Below are positions 1 to 10,100 of a DNA stretch of 64,000 nucleotides, piece by piece (the stretch's first letter is position 1; each line of letters starts with the position of its first letter). A program made the position numbers and the translations under genes. Location of the stretch: assembly GCF_010468565.1 (NCBI RefSeq), contig NZ_WUEG01000008.1, forward strand, positions 1 through 64,000. Reading direction: 5' to 3'. The stretch is from Allomuricauda sp. TY007 (GTDB lineage: Bacteria; Bacteroidota; Bacteroidia; Flavobacteriales; Flavobacteriaceae). The notes beneath the pieces are model-generated. The model saw nothing but the letters and a program-made list of their open reading frames with translations, did no database searches and was not told the origin of the DNA.

Positions 1-58
1 AGAATAGATATAAAAGGAGAATCAATGAGAAGAAAATTGAAAAATAAAAACTAAGTTT

Positions 59-1057
59 AACCCAAGGATAGATCAAATCTGGGCAGTCCATTTGCCATGG
101 TCAGTTTCATCCGGCGAAGGTGGGTCAGTTTACCCGGCTTATCCACATTCATTACATCTTCCACAATATCTGAGTTATCTGTTTACGGGCATTCCGGTAA
201 GCGAATACACCAGTATAGGATGCCATACCGCTCTTTGGAATTTTGAAAAGCAGGATTACCACGATTGGGTGTACAAGGAAGAGATCCATAAAATGCTACC
301 CTCCATTGTGGACACGGGAACTAGTATAAACACCGACCTTATGGGGCATCAAATCAAGGTAGGGGTTGGCATCCACGATAGTTCTTCAGCACTTTTGCCC
401 TATATCCGAAGTATTGACAAAAAATTCATATTGCTCTCCACCGGAACATGGAGCATAGTCCTCAATCCGTTCACCAAAGGACTTTTAACTGATGAGGATT
501 CGGTTTCCGATTGTATTTATTATATGCGGATCAATGGTGAGCCTGTGAAAGCAGCCCGCCTATTTTTGGGGAACGAATACAACGAAAAAATCAAGGAACT
601 GTCCCAACATTTCAAGGTGCCCCAAAACCATCACGAATCGATAACTTTTAATGTTGGCCTGTATCAAAAATTAAATGACAATTTCTCTCACAAATTCAAA
701 TGGACCAGTCTTGCCGTTGCATCACCCAAAACTAGAGCTCCTATGAATTTCAAAACCTATGAAGAAGGCTATCACCAATTGATGATGGAATTGGCAGAGC
801 TTCAGATCGAAAGCATAAAAAGAGCGATTGGAGCAAATGATATCGATCAATTGTACATTGATGGTGGGTTTGCCAACAATACAATATTTGTTGAATTACT
901 AGCTCGGGGACTGAACGGTATGGACGTGAAGACAACCGACGCTTCTTTGGGTTCTGCATTGGGAGCCGCCATTGCCATTTCCAATATTGAACTGGACCAA
1001 AAATTCCTAAAGAAAAACTACGCCTTAAAAAAACACAGATCCCTAATTGCAAATTGA
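59..1057 (+). pseudogene. FGGY-family carbohydrate kinase, N-terminally truncated
   Basis: This is the C-terminal two thirds of an FGGY sugar kinase of the Bacteroidota rhamnulose/fuculose kinase type. The conserved SLHLPQYLSYLFTG block lies near the start, followed by STGTWSIV and the C-terminal nucleotide-binding DGGFANN and SLGSALGAA motifs. Family members are about 450-480 residues with an N-terminal DxGxTN phosphate-binding motif; only about 320 residues are readable here. In-frame stops at 5-7 and 38-40 close the frame upstream, and the other two frames of bases 1-60 do not look like kinase. The only start-like codon is TTG at 92. I infer a 5'-truncated or frameshifted gene rather than a working enzyme. 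The next gene begins one base after its stop, so the operon organisation is preserved. Confidence 0.6.
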
Positions 1058-1058
1058 C

Positions 1059-2204
1059 ATGGCCCAAAGTTTTGATACCCGCTACCCTTCCGTTGATGAT
1101 TTAAGGGAAAAAGCCAAAAAAAGGATTCCCCGTTTTGCATTTGAATATTTGGACGGGGGCTGTAACGAGGATGTAAACATTAAGCGGAACACTTCCGAAA
1201 TAAGGGACATTACCTTAAAACCGACCTATATCAAGGACTTTAAGGGTTCATCCATAAAAACAAAACTCTTTGGTGAAGAATATGACGCGCCTTTTGGTGT
1301 TGCCCCTGTCGGGCTGCAAGGGCTCATGTGGCCCAATTCACCAGAAATTCTGGCAAAAGCAGCAAACAAACACAATGTGCCGTTTATTTTGAGTACGGTG
1401 ACCACCATGGACATCGAGAGGGCCAGTGAGCTTACCGAGGGAAGGGCCTGGTTCCAATTGTACAACCCCGCAGAGGATGCGGTAAGAAATGATATTTTGG
1501 ATAGAGCGGAGGCCGCTGGTTGCCCAGTATTGGTCCTACTGTGCGATGTTCCTACTTTTGGTTACAGGCCAAGGGATTTCAAAAATGGCCTGGCCCTACC
1601 GCCGAAAATGACTTTGGCCAATATCCTTCAGGTTTTGGGCAAGCCCTGTTGGGCCTTACAGACCTTAAAATATGGCATTCCCACTTTTGAAACCCTAAAA
1701 CCATATACCCCGGAGGGGCTCAATCTGAAGCAATTGGGCAAGTTTATGGACAAAACCTTTTCTGGCCGATTGAATGAGGAGCGTATCAAACCTATCCGTG
1801 ACAAATGGAAAGGTAAGTTGGTATTGAAAGGAGTGGCTTCAGAAGAGGATACCGAACAGGCAATCAGATTAGGGTTTGATGGTATAATAGTTTCCAATCA
1901 CGGGGGAAGACAATTGGATGCAGGGGAGTCGACCATTGCCCCATTGACCCGAATTGCAGAAAAATACAAACATCAAATTACTATTATGATGGACAGTGGA
2001 ATGCGCTCAGGCCCCGATATGGCTCGTTCCCTTGCTCGGGGAGCGGAGTTCACCTTTATGGGGCGCTCCTTTATGTATGGGGCAGCGGCCATGGGAAATA
2101 AAGGAGGAGACCATACCATGACCATCCTAAAAGTACAACTACAACAAATTATGGATCAATTGTGCTGCGAACGTATCGAAGACCTTTGCCAACACTTGAT
2201 CTGA
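1059..2204 (+). CDS. FMN-dependent alpha-hydroxy-acid (L-lactate type) dehydrogenase
   Basis: This 381-residue TIM-barrel protein belongs to the glycolate oxidase / LldD family and oxidises L-2-hydroxyacids such as L-lactate to 2-oxoacids with FMN. The active-site segment SNHGGRQLD carries the catalytic His (about 281) and Arg (about 284). The phosphate-binding segment DSGMRSGPD and the GRSFMYG motif follow. The ATG at 1059 sits one base after the kinase stop and gives the usual family N-terminus. Next to a deoxysugar-type kinase, the likely job is oxidation of lactate made from lactaldehyde during rhamnose or fucose breakdown; this is inference because the aldolase and isomerase are not in the window. 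Exact substrate is uncertain. Confidence 0.9.
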   Translation: MAQSFDTRYPSVDDLREKAKKRIPRFAFEYLDGGCNEDVNIKRNTSEIRDITLKPTYIKDFKGSSIKTKLFGEEYDAPFGVAPVGLQGLMWPNSPEILAKAANKHNVPFILSTVTTMDIERASELTEGRAWFQLYNPAEDAVRNDILDRAEAAGCPVLVLLCDVPTFGYRPRDFKNGLALPPKMTLANILQVLGKPCWALQTLKYGIPTFETLKPYTPEGLNLKQLGKFMDKTFSGRLNEERIKPIRDKWKGKLVLKGVASEEDTEQAIRLGFDGIIVSNHGGRQLDAGESTIAPLTRIAEKYKHQITIMMDSGMRSGPDMARSLARGAEFTFMGRSFMYGAAAMGNKGGDHTMTILKVQLQQIMDQLCCERIEDLCQHLI

Positions 2205-2249
2205 TAAACTAAACTAGCACACAACAATTAACGAAACAAACTAAACTAA

Positions 2250-3665
2250 ATGACCCAATATAATATTGAAGAGGATATTGAAGAAATAGAGGGCGGCGAA
2301 TATGAAAGAGAACCAGTCCCAAAGTCAAAGTTAAAGAGCTGGAAAAGCTTTTTGGGCATGTATGCTGGTGAGCACGCAGCAGGCACGGAATTTGTTATAG
2401 GGCCTCTATTCTTGACCACGGGAGTAAGTGCTTTTGATTTGCTCATTGGCCTTTTATTAGGAAACCTTTTGGCAGTACTTAGCTGGAGATTCCTTACTGC
2501 AGAAATCGCGGTAAAATATCGACTTACCCTGTATTATCAATTGGAGAAAATCGTTGGCAAAAAATTGGTTATCGGCTATAATTTGGCCAATGGAATCCTA
2601 TTTTGCTTCCTTGCAGGAGCTATGATTACTGTTTCGGCTACTGCCGTCGGTATTCCTTTTGATATGGAAATGCCGAAGCTAACGGATACCATGCCCAACG
2701 GTATTACATGGGTCGTTATCGTATTGGCTATCGGGGCTGTAATTTCGTTGATTGCGGCCAAAGGATACGAAACTGTTTCCAAAGCGGCCAACTATATGTC
2801 CCCGATTATTGTTTTGGCGTTCTTGGCAAGTGGTATTGTTGCCCTACGTGATCTTGACGTAAATAGTTTCTCAGATTTTTGGAATATTTGGGGAGAGGGA
2901 AGTGAGCCCTTCCCTGGTCAAATAAAATATACCTTCTGGCATGTGATGATTTGGTCTTGGTTTGCCAATGCGGCCATGCATGTGGGCATGTCCGATCTTT
3001 CCGTGTTCCGGTTTGCAAAAAAGGCAAACTCAGGTTGGACCACAGCTGCCGGAATGTATGTTGGTCATTATATGGCGTGGATAGCTGCTGCACTACTCTA
3101 TGCGGTCTATCTTAAATCTCCTGAGGCCCAGACCGCTTTGACAGAAGGCACTGCTCCCAACGTAGCTCCCGGCCCCTTGGCTTACAATGCTCTGGGAATC
3201 TTTGGAGCCATTGCCGTTGTCTTGGCCGGTTGGACAACTGCAAATCCTACCATTTACCGTGCTGGTTTGGCTTTTCAGGCCATCATCCCTAAAACCTCAA
3301 CATTTTGGGTCACTATTATTGCCGGCAGTGTAGCCACCTTAGCTGGACTGTTCCCTGCATTTGCCATGAAGTTGTTGGATTTTGTTGCACTGTATGGATT
3401 CATTTTGGCACCAGTAGGAGCCATTATCGTATTTGAGCACTTTTATGGAAAAAAGGCCAATATCATAATGGATTATGCAGAAAAAATGAATGTGAAATTC
3501 AATAGGGCCGTATTCTGGTCTTGGATCATCAGTTTTGGGTTATGTTATTTCATCTCGGTTAGGTTTGATGTGTTCTTATCATTCATGACGCTACCTGCTT
3601 GGTTGTTATGTGGAGTACTGTTCCTATTGATTTCCAAAAAAACAACCCCTAAAAAGACTAATTAA
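2250..3665 (+). CDS. NCS1-type (cytosine/purine permease-like) transporter
   Basis: This is a 471-residue inner-membrane protein with an acidic, charged N-terminal tail of about 35 residues and about 12 hydrophobic segments. Its layout resembles permeases of the nucleobase:cation symporter-1 (CodB-like) family. The first transmembrane region contains the GTEFVIGPLF segment typical of this group. Classical NCS1 proteins carry cytosine, purines, hydantoins or thiamine. Here the gene lies 45 bases after a lactate-type dehydrogenase in an operon with a sugar kinase, which suggests a carbohydrate or organic-acid substrate rather than a nucleobase. No nucleobase-metabolism gene is nearby. Family placement is fairly firm; substrate is unknown. 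Confidence 0.8.
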   Translation: MTQYNIEEDIEEIEGGEYEREPVPKSKLKSWKSFLGMYAGEHAAGTEFVIGPLFLTTGVSAFDLLIGLLLGNLLAVLSWRFLTAEIAVKYRLTLYYQLEKIVGKKLVIGYNLANGILFCFLAGAMITVSATAVGIPFDMEMPKLTDTMPNGITWVVIVLAIGAVISLIAAKGYETVSKAANYMSPIIVLAFLASGIVALRDLDVNSFSDFWNIWGEGSEPFPGQIKYTFWHVMIWSWFANAAMHVGMSDLSVFRFAKKANSGWTTAAGMYVGHYMAWIAAALLYAVYLKSPEAQTALTEGTAPNVAPGPLAYNALGIFGAIAVVLAGWTTANPTIYRAGLAFQAIIPKTSTFWVTIIAGSVATLAGLFPAFAMKLLDFVALYGFILAPVGAIIVFEHFYGKKANIIMDYAEKMNVKFNRAVFWSWIISFGLCYFISVRFDVFLSFMTLPAWLLCGVLFLLISKKTTPKKTN

Positions 3666-3669
3666 GAAA

Positions 3670-4500
3670 ATGAAAACTGGAACAATCCTAGCTTCCCTGC
3701 TCATAAGCTTATCATTATTAAGTTGTGTTACCTCAACAAAAAGGGATGTTACAACAAGCAATGAAACAGCCGGCACATCAGAAAATGCCCTTGATCCAAT
3801 GAACCATGTTTTCGTTCCTGATTTTATAGATACGTGTACCACCAATAAAAGGGAAAAAATTAAACTTTTGATCATTGGAAACAGCCTTTCCTTTCATGGA
3901 ATTGCCCCTGACATTGGCTGGACTCATGAAAGTGGCATGGCCGCTTCAAAAAAAGAGATGGACTATGCCCATTTGTTGTTCCAAAAAATCAAAGATTCAT
4001 TGCCACAGCATGATGTGTGCATGCGAATATCCAATTTTGCATCTTTTGAAAGAAACCCCATTACATTGAATGACAATTCAATAAATGCTCTTCATTCTTT
4101 TCAAGCCGATATCATCGTTTTTCAATTAGGGGAAAATGTTGATGGAGCGAACAAAGACACAATGGAACTATTCGAAAAAAAATATATTGAACTCATCCAA
4201 TCATTTCGGGGGAATGGCAATCCAGTCATAATACTTACGACCCCATTCTTCCCTTCCCATGTTAAAAACAAAACCATTAAAAAAGTCGCTTTATCCACAA
4301 AAAGTTATCTAGTAGACTTATCTCACTTAACACTTATCAACCCTGAGAATTATGCCAAAAATGAAGTGGATTATAAAGGTGATAAATCTATATGGAAAGT
4401 TGAAGGTATTGGAATACACCCAGGAGATATTGGGATGGAAAATATTGCCAATCTTATATTTATAGCAATACAACCATCAATGTATTTTAAATCATTTTAA
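3670..4500 (+). CDS. SGNH/GDSL-like hydrolase lipoprotein
   Basis: This 276-residue protein has a lipoprotein signal ending in LLSC (lipidated Cys 19), so it is probably envelope-anchored. The mature part resembles SGNH hydrolases: GNSLS near residues 70-74 supplies the block I nucleophile Ser 72, QLGEN resembles block III, and GIHPGD near 248-253 supplies the C-terminal catalytic His 250, here followed rather than preceded by Asp. These enzymes are mostly carbohydrate esterases or lipases. It starts four bases after the permease stop and is the last gene of the sugar operon. A role in removing acetyl or other esters from the imported saccharide is plausible but inferred. Confidence 0.7.
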   Translation: MKTGTILASLLISLSLLSCVTSTKRDVTTSNETAGTSENALDPMNHVFVPDFIDTCTTNKREKIKLLIIGNSLSFHGIAPDIGWTHESGMAASKKEMDYAHLLFQKIKDSLPQHDVCMRISNFASFERNPITLNDNSINALHSFQADIIVFQLGENVDGANKDTMELFEKKYIELIQSFRGNGNPVIILTTPFFPSHVKNKTIKKVALSTKSYLVDLSHLTLINPENYAKNEVDYKGDKSIWKVEGIGIHPGDIGMENIANLIFIAIQPSMYFKSF

Positions 4501-5472
4501 TTCTCTTACTCAGGCTTGACCTATTCCTAAATTTTTCACTTTTTGTATTCATTTGGATAAAATTACTATTGAAGCGGACATCGAAATTTTAATGATTTCG
4601 TAGAGAAGAAAAAGCAGGAACGATAAACGCTTTTAAATACTCTTAAAGCTCACTTAAAGAATCAAAATGTCCATTTCGAAAAACAAAGCCAAAAAAATAT
4701 ACATTTTCAACAAAAGCCCACTCATTCATATATATTGAAACCTAAATTCCATTTCGCATTAAAATCCATCATTTTTAATGTTAAAATGGTTAAAGTTTGC
4801 TAAAAGGTGAGCAATTCGGTGCCTCTTGATTTTGACCCTCTCGGAGGTCCTGAAAAATGGTCATTTTCAATAAAAAGTTCGAGTCCCGTCCACGAGGTCA
4901 CCTATTCGGTGAGCAAAAAATTTTGAAAAGCTTGAAAACCTTTATTTACAAGGGTTTCCAGAGATAGGTTCTAGTGCCTCCGGCTCCACTAAAACACCAT
5001 CAAAACAAAACATTAAACCTGTAAATCACTGGTTTACAGGTTTTTTTATTTTATTTGGTTTCATTTATCTTCAATTGAAATCAATGTGAAAGGCATCAAA
5101 TCGATACCGGCTTTAAAAATCTAAAAAAGTGTAAATCTTCAACTAAAAGTGGACTTACAACAAAAACGGACCATCAGTTAAGAGTCATGTTGCTGATTTT
5201 TGGTTATACATTTCGTTTTCAAATCCCCCTATTGTTTTATTGTCCAATGTCGAGAGTATCCCCTCTATTGTATCAGGTCTCTATCCACAGGAATATCGAT
5301 AGTTCGTTCCGCTTCAATTTCTAACGTCTTAATTGCTTCTGAAACCATTAGGTTTATTATGGCCCGTCTGCTCCGTTTCCAAGAGCCCCTCCAAAACAAC
5401 GCTAACACGGCCCATTCCCTGGAAAAAATCAAAAAATAAACTTTCAATAGGACTATTTTAGTCTTAAAAATA
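4501..5472. other. Gene-poor region with tRNA/tmRNA-3'-end-like relics
   Basis: Nearly 1 kb without a convincing gene. Two stretches look like degenerate 3' halves of tRNA-type genes. The first spans 4806-4902: GGTGAGC could pair with GGTCACC apart from one mismatch, and TTCGAGTCCC lies inside. The second, 4967-4991, has TTCTAGT followed by CCGGCTCCACTA. Neither has a foldable tRNA body; the T-stems do not pair. Such partial 3' ends are what integrating elements leave behind at tRNA or tmRNA genes, so I read the region as old attachment-site debris. The stretch from 5048 to 5472 shows nothing I recognise; the short open frames on both strands there look fortuitous. Confidence 0.35.
5015..5047 (+). 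terminator. Rho-independent terminator
   Basis: A perfect 11-bp stem (AAACCTGTAAA with TTTACAGGTTT) encloses a 7-base loop and runs into a T tract. It stands just downstream of the tRNA-3'-end-like sequence at 4967-4991, as expected if a stable RNA gene once ended here. Confidence 0.7.
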
Positions 5473-5504
5473 TTTGTGTGTAATGATAAGGTAGTATAGT
5501 TTTG
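5473..5504 (+). promoter_or_regulatory. Bacteroidota-type promoter of the first RND operon
   Basis: TTTG at 5473-5476 is followed after 20 bases by TAGTTTTG at 5497-5504, a close match to the Bacteroidota consensus TTTG / TAnnTTTG. The downstream ATG at 5513 begins only eight bases after the -7 element, so the transcript would be leaderless or nearly so. Confidence 0.55.
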
Positions 5505-5512
5505 TTCCCCAA

Positions 5513-5914
5513 ATGAAAAAGGCATTCGCAAAATATTTGTTCCCGCTCTTTCTCCTATTATTGGGTGGGTTCATTAATTTATATGCAGATTCGCAAGAGA
5601 CTTCAATTGCGAATAATGCTTGCCATATTCAAAATCTAGAAAATCAACATTCCTCTGCTTATTTCAATGTATTGCAGCTTGGGTACGAAAAAAGGCATTG
5701 TACAGAAATTGACATTGAAGAAAAAGATGAGCGTGAGGAAGAAGCCACATCACATAGTTTTTCATTAGAGCATGGCAGTTTTTTAACTGCCATTTTTTTT
5801 GCCGCTTCTTGGGGGCAACTGTTTTTGGAATCTAACACAAACCGTGGGTTTTCTATACCCAAGTCCGCTTCATCCATAAGGAAGCATGTTAGGTTTCAGG
5901 TATTCCGAATTTAG
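5513..5914 (+). CDS. Small secreted protein of unknown function, RND operon leader gene
   Basis: This is a 133-residue protein I do not recognise. It has a basic N-terminus and a hydrophobic segment ending around residue 25 (a likely signal peptide). A polar, acidic stretch (EEKDEREEEA near 68-77) follows, then a second hydrophobic patch near 88-102 and a basic C-terminus. It is the first gene behind a good promoter, 146 bases upstream of the efflux adaptor, and is probably co-transcribed with it. Small proteins of this kind often stand in front of efflux operons in flavobacteria, but I cannot assign a role. The start is the first ATG and leaves almost no 5' untranslated region. Confidence 0.55.
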   Translation: MKKAFAKYLFPLFLLLLGGFINLYADSQETSIANNACHIQNLENQHSSAYFNVLQLGYEKRHCTEIDIEEKDEREEEATSHSFSLEHGSFLTAIFFAASWGQLFLESNTNRGFSIPKSASSIRKHVRFQVFRI

Positions 5915-6060
5915 AATTTTCCTTTTGCGTTTCAAGCAGCCGCTTGTTGCGCAAATCTCTACAACCCTATAGGCAATAATCAATAACCAAGGGCAGGTTC
6001 CTTCATGTGGATTCGGACTTCCCTTGACCATTTCTAAACATTTTTTAAACCAGTAAAACT

Positions 6061-7143
6061 ATGAGGAGATTTTCCATCTTCATCGGCTTGCTTGTAGTAA
6101 TGTGCTATGCAAGCTGCGAATCCAAAGAACACGAGAACAAGGAAGAAACCAAATATCTCGTGTCCAGCCCCATTCAAAAAGACACTTCAATAACCAAGGA
6201 CTATGTCTGTCAAATCCATTCCATTAGGCATATTGAGCTAAGGGCCTTGGAAAAAGGATACTTACAGCACATTTATGTGGATGAAGGACAACATGTAAAA
6301 AAGGGGCAGCAAATGTTCCATATTATGCCAAATGTCTACCAAGCTGACCTGCAAAAGGCCAAAGCAGAGGCAGAAGTGGCCGAAATAGAGTATAAGAACA
6401 CCAAATTATTGGCAGATGGCAACGTAGTTTCTGCAAACGAACTTGCCATGGCCAAAGCAGAGTTTGATAGAGCCAAAGCAGAAGTCACATTGGCCGAGAC
6501 CCATTTGGGGTTTACCGATATCCGTGCCCCATTTGATGGGATAATGGACCATTTGGAGGCAAGAGAAGGTAGTTTGTTGGATGAAGGGGAACTATTGACA
6601 ACCTTATCCGATAACTCCAAGATGTGGGTGTACTTTAATGTGCCAGAAGCTGAATACCTAGATTACATAACCAGTTCCAAAAAGAACGAAAAACAGGTAG
6701 TTGAACTGTTAATGGCCAACAACAAAAAGTTCAACCAGTCGGGTGTCGTGGAGACCATCGGAGGAGAATTCAACCACGAAACAGGAAACATTGCGTTCAG
6801 GGCTACTTTCCCTAATCCTGATGGCATTTTAAGACATGGCGAAACAGGAAGCATTTTAATGAGGGTTCCCTTGGACAACGCTATGCTTATCCCTCAAAAA
6901 GCAACTTTTGAGGTGTTGGACAAAAAATTTGTGTTTGTACTCGATGAGAATGATACCGTACAACAGCGGGAAATAGTTGTGGGTGCTGAATTACCACACC
7001 TATTTGTGGTGGAAAAAGGACTTTCGTTGAACGACAAAGTGCTCTTGGAAGGTATCCGAATGGTAAAAAGTGGGGAGAAAATCCATTACGATTTTGAAAA
7101 ACCCGAATCCGTACTCTCCCACCTTGATTTATACACTGAGTAA
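6061..7143 (+). CDS. RND efflux periplasmic adaptor (membrane fusion) lipoprotein
   Basis: This 360-residue protein belongs to the AcrA/MexA family and links an inner-membrane RND pump to an outer-membrane channel. A lipoprotein signal ends in YASC (Cys 19). A lipoyl-like half motif (DEGQHVKKGQ near 81-90) precedes an Ala/Glu-rich alpha-helical hairpin (about 95-150). The second lipoyl half (FTDIRAPFDGIMDHLEAREGSLL) and the beta-barrel and membrane-proximal domains follow. The pump gene starts 23 bases downstream, giving the classic adaptor-pump-channel order. The drug or metabolite exported cannot be read from the sequence. Confidence 0.93.
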   Translation: MRRFSIFIGLLVVMCYASCESKEHENKEETKYLVSSPIQKDTSITKDYVCQIHSIRHIELRALEKGYLQHIYVDEGQHVKKGQQMFHIMPNVYQADLQKAKAEAEVAEIEYKNTKLLADGNVVSANELAMAKAEFDRAKAEVTLAETHLGFTDIRAPFDGIMDHLEAREGSLLDEGELLTTLSDNSKMWVYFNVPEAEYLDYITSSKKNEKQVVELLMANNKKFNQSGVVETIGGEFNHETGNIAFRATFPNPDGILRHGETGSILMRVPLDNAMLIPQKATFEVLDKKFVFVLDENDTVQQREIVVGAELPHLFVVEKGLSLNDKVLLEGIRMVKSGEKIHYDFEKPESVLSHLDLYTE

Positions 7144-7166
7144 CAATCCCATAAGCCTTAGTTATT

Positions 7167-10100
7167 ATGTTTAAAAAATTCATTCACAGACCTGTATTGG
7201 CCATAGTGATTTCGGTCATTATTGTTTTTACGGGACTGTTGGCCATAAAACAACTGCCCATTTCGCAGTTCCCGCAAATCGCACCTACCACGGTCAATAT
7301 ATTTATTGCTTACCCTGGTTCTAGTGCCGATGTATTGGTGAACTCGACCCTGATTCCTTTGGAAACCTCCATTAACGGGGTTCAGGGTATGCGGTACATC
7401 GCATCGGATGCCACAAGTGCTGGTGAAGGAACCTTACGTGTAATCTTTGAACCAGGAACCGACCCCAACCAAGCCGTGGTCCGGGTAAAGACACGGGTGG
7501 ATCAGGTAATGCCCTTGTTGCCCGAGCTGGTGCAGCGGGAAGGAGTTGTGATTACCCCCGTGCAGCCTAGTATGTTGATGTATGTGAACCTGTACAGTGA
7601 CGCCAAGAACAACGATGAAAAATTCCTGTACAACTACGCATACACCAAAATGATACCCGAAATCCAGCGTATCAACGGTATTGCAAGTGCCAAGATCCTG
7701 GGGAGCCGTAAGTTTGCCATGCGGGTTTGGCTCAAGCCAGACCGAATGCGCGCCTATAACGTTTCCGCAGAAGAGATTCTGGAGTCCATGGAAGAGCAAA
7801 GTATTCTTGCCAGACCTGGGCGTTTAGGACGAAGCTCGGGGAAGAAAGCACAATCGTTGGAATATGTACTGGTTTATCAGAACAGGTATAACGAACCCCA
7901 GCAATACAAGGATATCATTATCAAAGCCAATGATGATGGGGAAATCCTTACACTTGGCGATGTTGCCGAGGTTGAATTGGGTAGTGAGTTCTTCGATATT
8001 TATTCCAATCTAGATGGAGACCCATCGGCATCCATAGTATTAAAACAGACTTTTGGCAGTAACGGTAGCGATGTGATCAAATCCGTTAAAGAAAAACTGG
8101 ATGAACTTGAGGCTGATATGCCTCCAGGAATCGATTATAAAATCAGCTACGACGTGTCCAACTTCTTGGATGCATCCATAGATCAAGTACTGCATACCCT
8201 TCGTGACGCCTTTATTCTGGTGGCTATTGTGGTATTCCTCTTTTTAGGGGACTGGCGTTCTACTTTGATTCCCATCATTGCGGTACCCGTATCGTTGATC
8301 GGGGCATTCTTCGTCATGCAGCTCTTTGGACTGTCCATCAACCTGATAACACTGTTTGCCCTTGTATTGGCCATTGGTATTGTGGTGGATAACGCCATTG
8401 TCGTAGTGGAGGCCGTCCACGTGAAGATGGAAGAGGAGAACCTTACGCCCTACAAAGCATCCTACGAAGTATTGGGAGAAATTGGTGGAGCCATTATCGC
8501 CATTACCTTGGTAATGACCTCAGTTTTCATCCCAATTTCATTCATGACAGGACCTGTGGGGGTATTCTATCGACAGTTCTCCATAACGATGGCAGGATCT
8601 ATTGTGATATCGGCCATAGTGGCCCTTACATTGACACCAGTCCTCTGTGCCATGATGCTGAAAAATACCCATGGAAAACCAAGACGAAAATCCCCTGTAA
8701 ACCGATTCATTGATTGGTTCAATGGAAGGTTTGAAAAACTTACGGGACGATATGTTGGGGTATTGAACAAGATCGTAAACCGTAGAGTGGTCACTTTTGG
8801 AGTGTTACTGGCTTTCTGCGCGGGTATTTTCTTTACAAACCAAGTATTGCCCGCCGGATTTATCCCCAATGAAGACCAAGGGATGATCTATGCCATCATT
8901 CAGACACCTCCAGGAGCCACTTTGGAACGGACCAACGAGGTGGCCAGAAAACTTCAGGCCATTTGCGAGGAGACCGAAGGAGTTGAATCTGTTTCCTCTT
9001 TGGCAGGTTATGAAATCATGACCGAAGGTCGTGGTTCCAATGCAGGTACCTGTCTCATCAACCTAAAACCATGGTCAGAACGGGAACATTCCGTGCACGA
9101 CATTATGGAGGAACTGGAAGAAGAGACCAAGGATCTTGGTGCGGTCATCGAATATTTTGAGCCACCAGCGGTTCCAGGTTTCGGTTCATCAGGTGGTTTT
9201 GCGATGCGTTTGTTGGACAAGACCAATAGCACGGATTACCATGAGTTCGAAAGAATCAACAATGAGTTTATGGATGCCTTGCGTGAACGTAAGGAGTTGG
9301 CCGGTTTGTTTACATTCTATGCTGCCAATTATCCGCAGTATGAGTTGAAAATCAACAATAAGGCCGCCATGCAAAAAGGGGTTTCCATAGGAAAAGCCAT
9401 GGAGAACCTGAACATTTTGATCGGTAGTACCTATGAGCAGGGCTTCATCCGGTTCGGACGATTCTTCAAGGTGTACACCCAGGCTGCTCCCGAGTATCGT
9501 GGTATGCCATCTGATTTGGAAAAGCTCTTTGTTAAGAATGAAGAGGGGGAAATGGTACCCTATTCCTCATTTATGACCATGGAAAAACGGTTGGGGCCAA
9601 ACGAGGTAACGCGCTATAATCTGTATAATTCGGCAGCCATCCGTGGATTGCCCGCCAAAGGGTATACCAGTGGCGATGCCATTGATGCTATCCGTGAAGT
9701 TGCGGCACAAAATTTACCAAGAGGATACGATATAGCGTGGGAAGGTCTTTCCTACGATGAGGCCCAACGTGGAAATGAGTCCATTTATATATTCATTGTG
9801 GTGCTCATCTTCGTTTACTTGGTGTTGGCTGCCCAGTACGAGAGTTTCTTGCTCCCATTGGCGGTAATTTTATCGCTTCCAGTAGGGGTGTTTGGTTCAT
9901 TCTTTCTGCTCAAGCTCATGGGATTGTCCAACGATGTGTATGCCCAGATAGGTATGATTATGCTGGTAGGACTTTTGGGTAAGAACGCCGTATTAATCGT
10001 TGAGTTCGCGGTGCAGAAGCATCGACAAGGCGCAACCATTCTCGAGGCGGCCATTGAAGGTTCCAAACAACGTTTCAGGCCGATTTTGATGACATCCTTT

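Noticed and set aside
4806..4902. A possible intact tRNA with GGTGAGC/GGTCACC acceptor arms.
   Set aside because: The T-stem does not pair and no D or anticodon arm can be drawn; kept only as a relic.
5200..5439. A 79-codon open frame on the plus strand and an overlapping 88-codon frame on the minus strand.
   Set aside because: Neither has a recognisable motif, a signal peptide or a sensible start context; both look fortuitous in gene-poor DNA.
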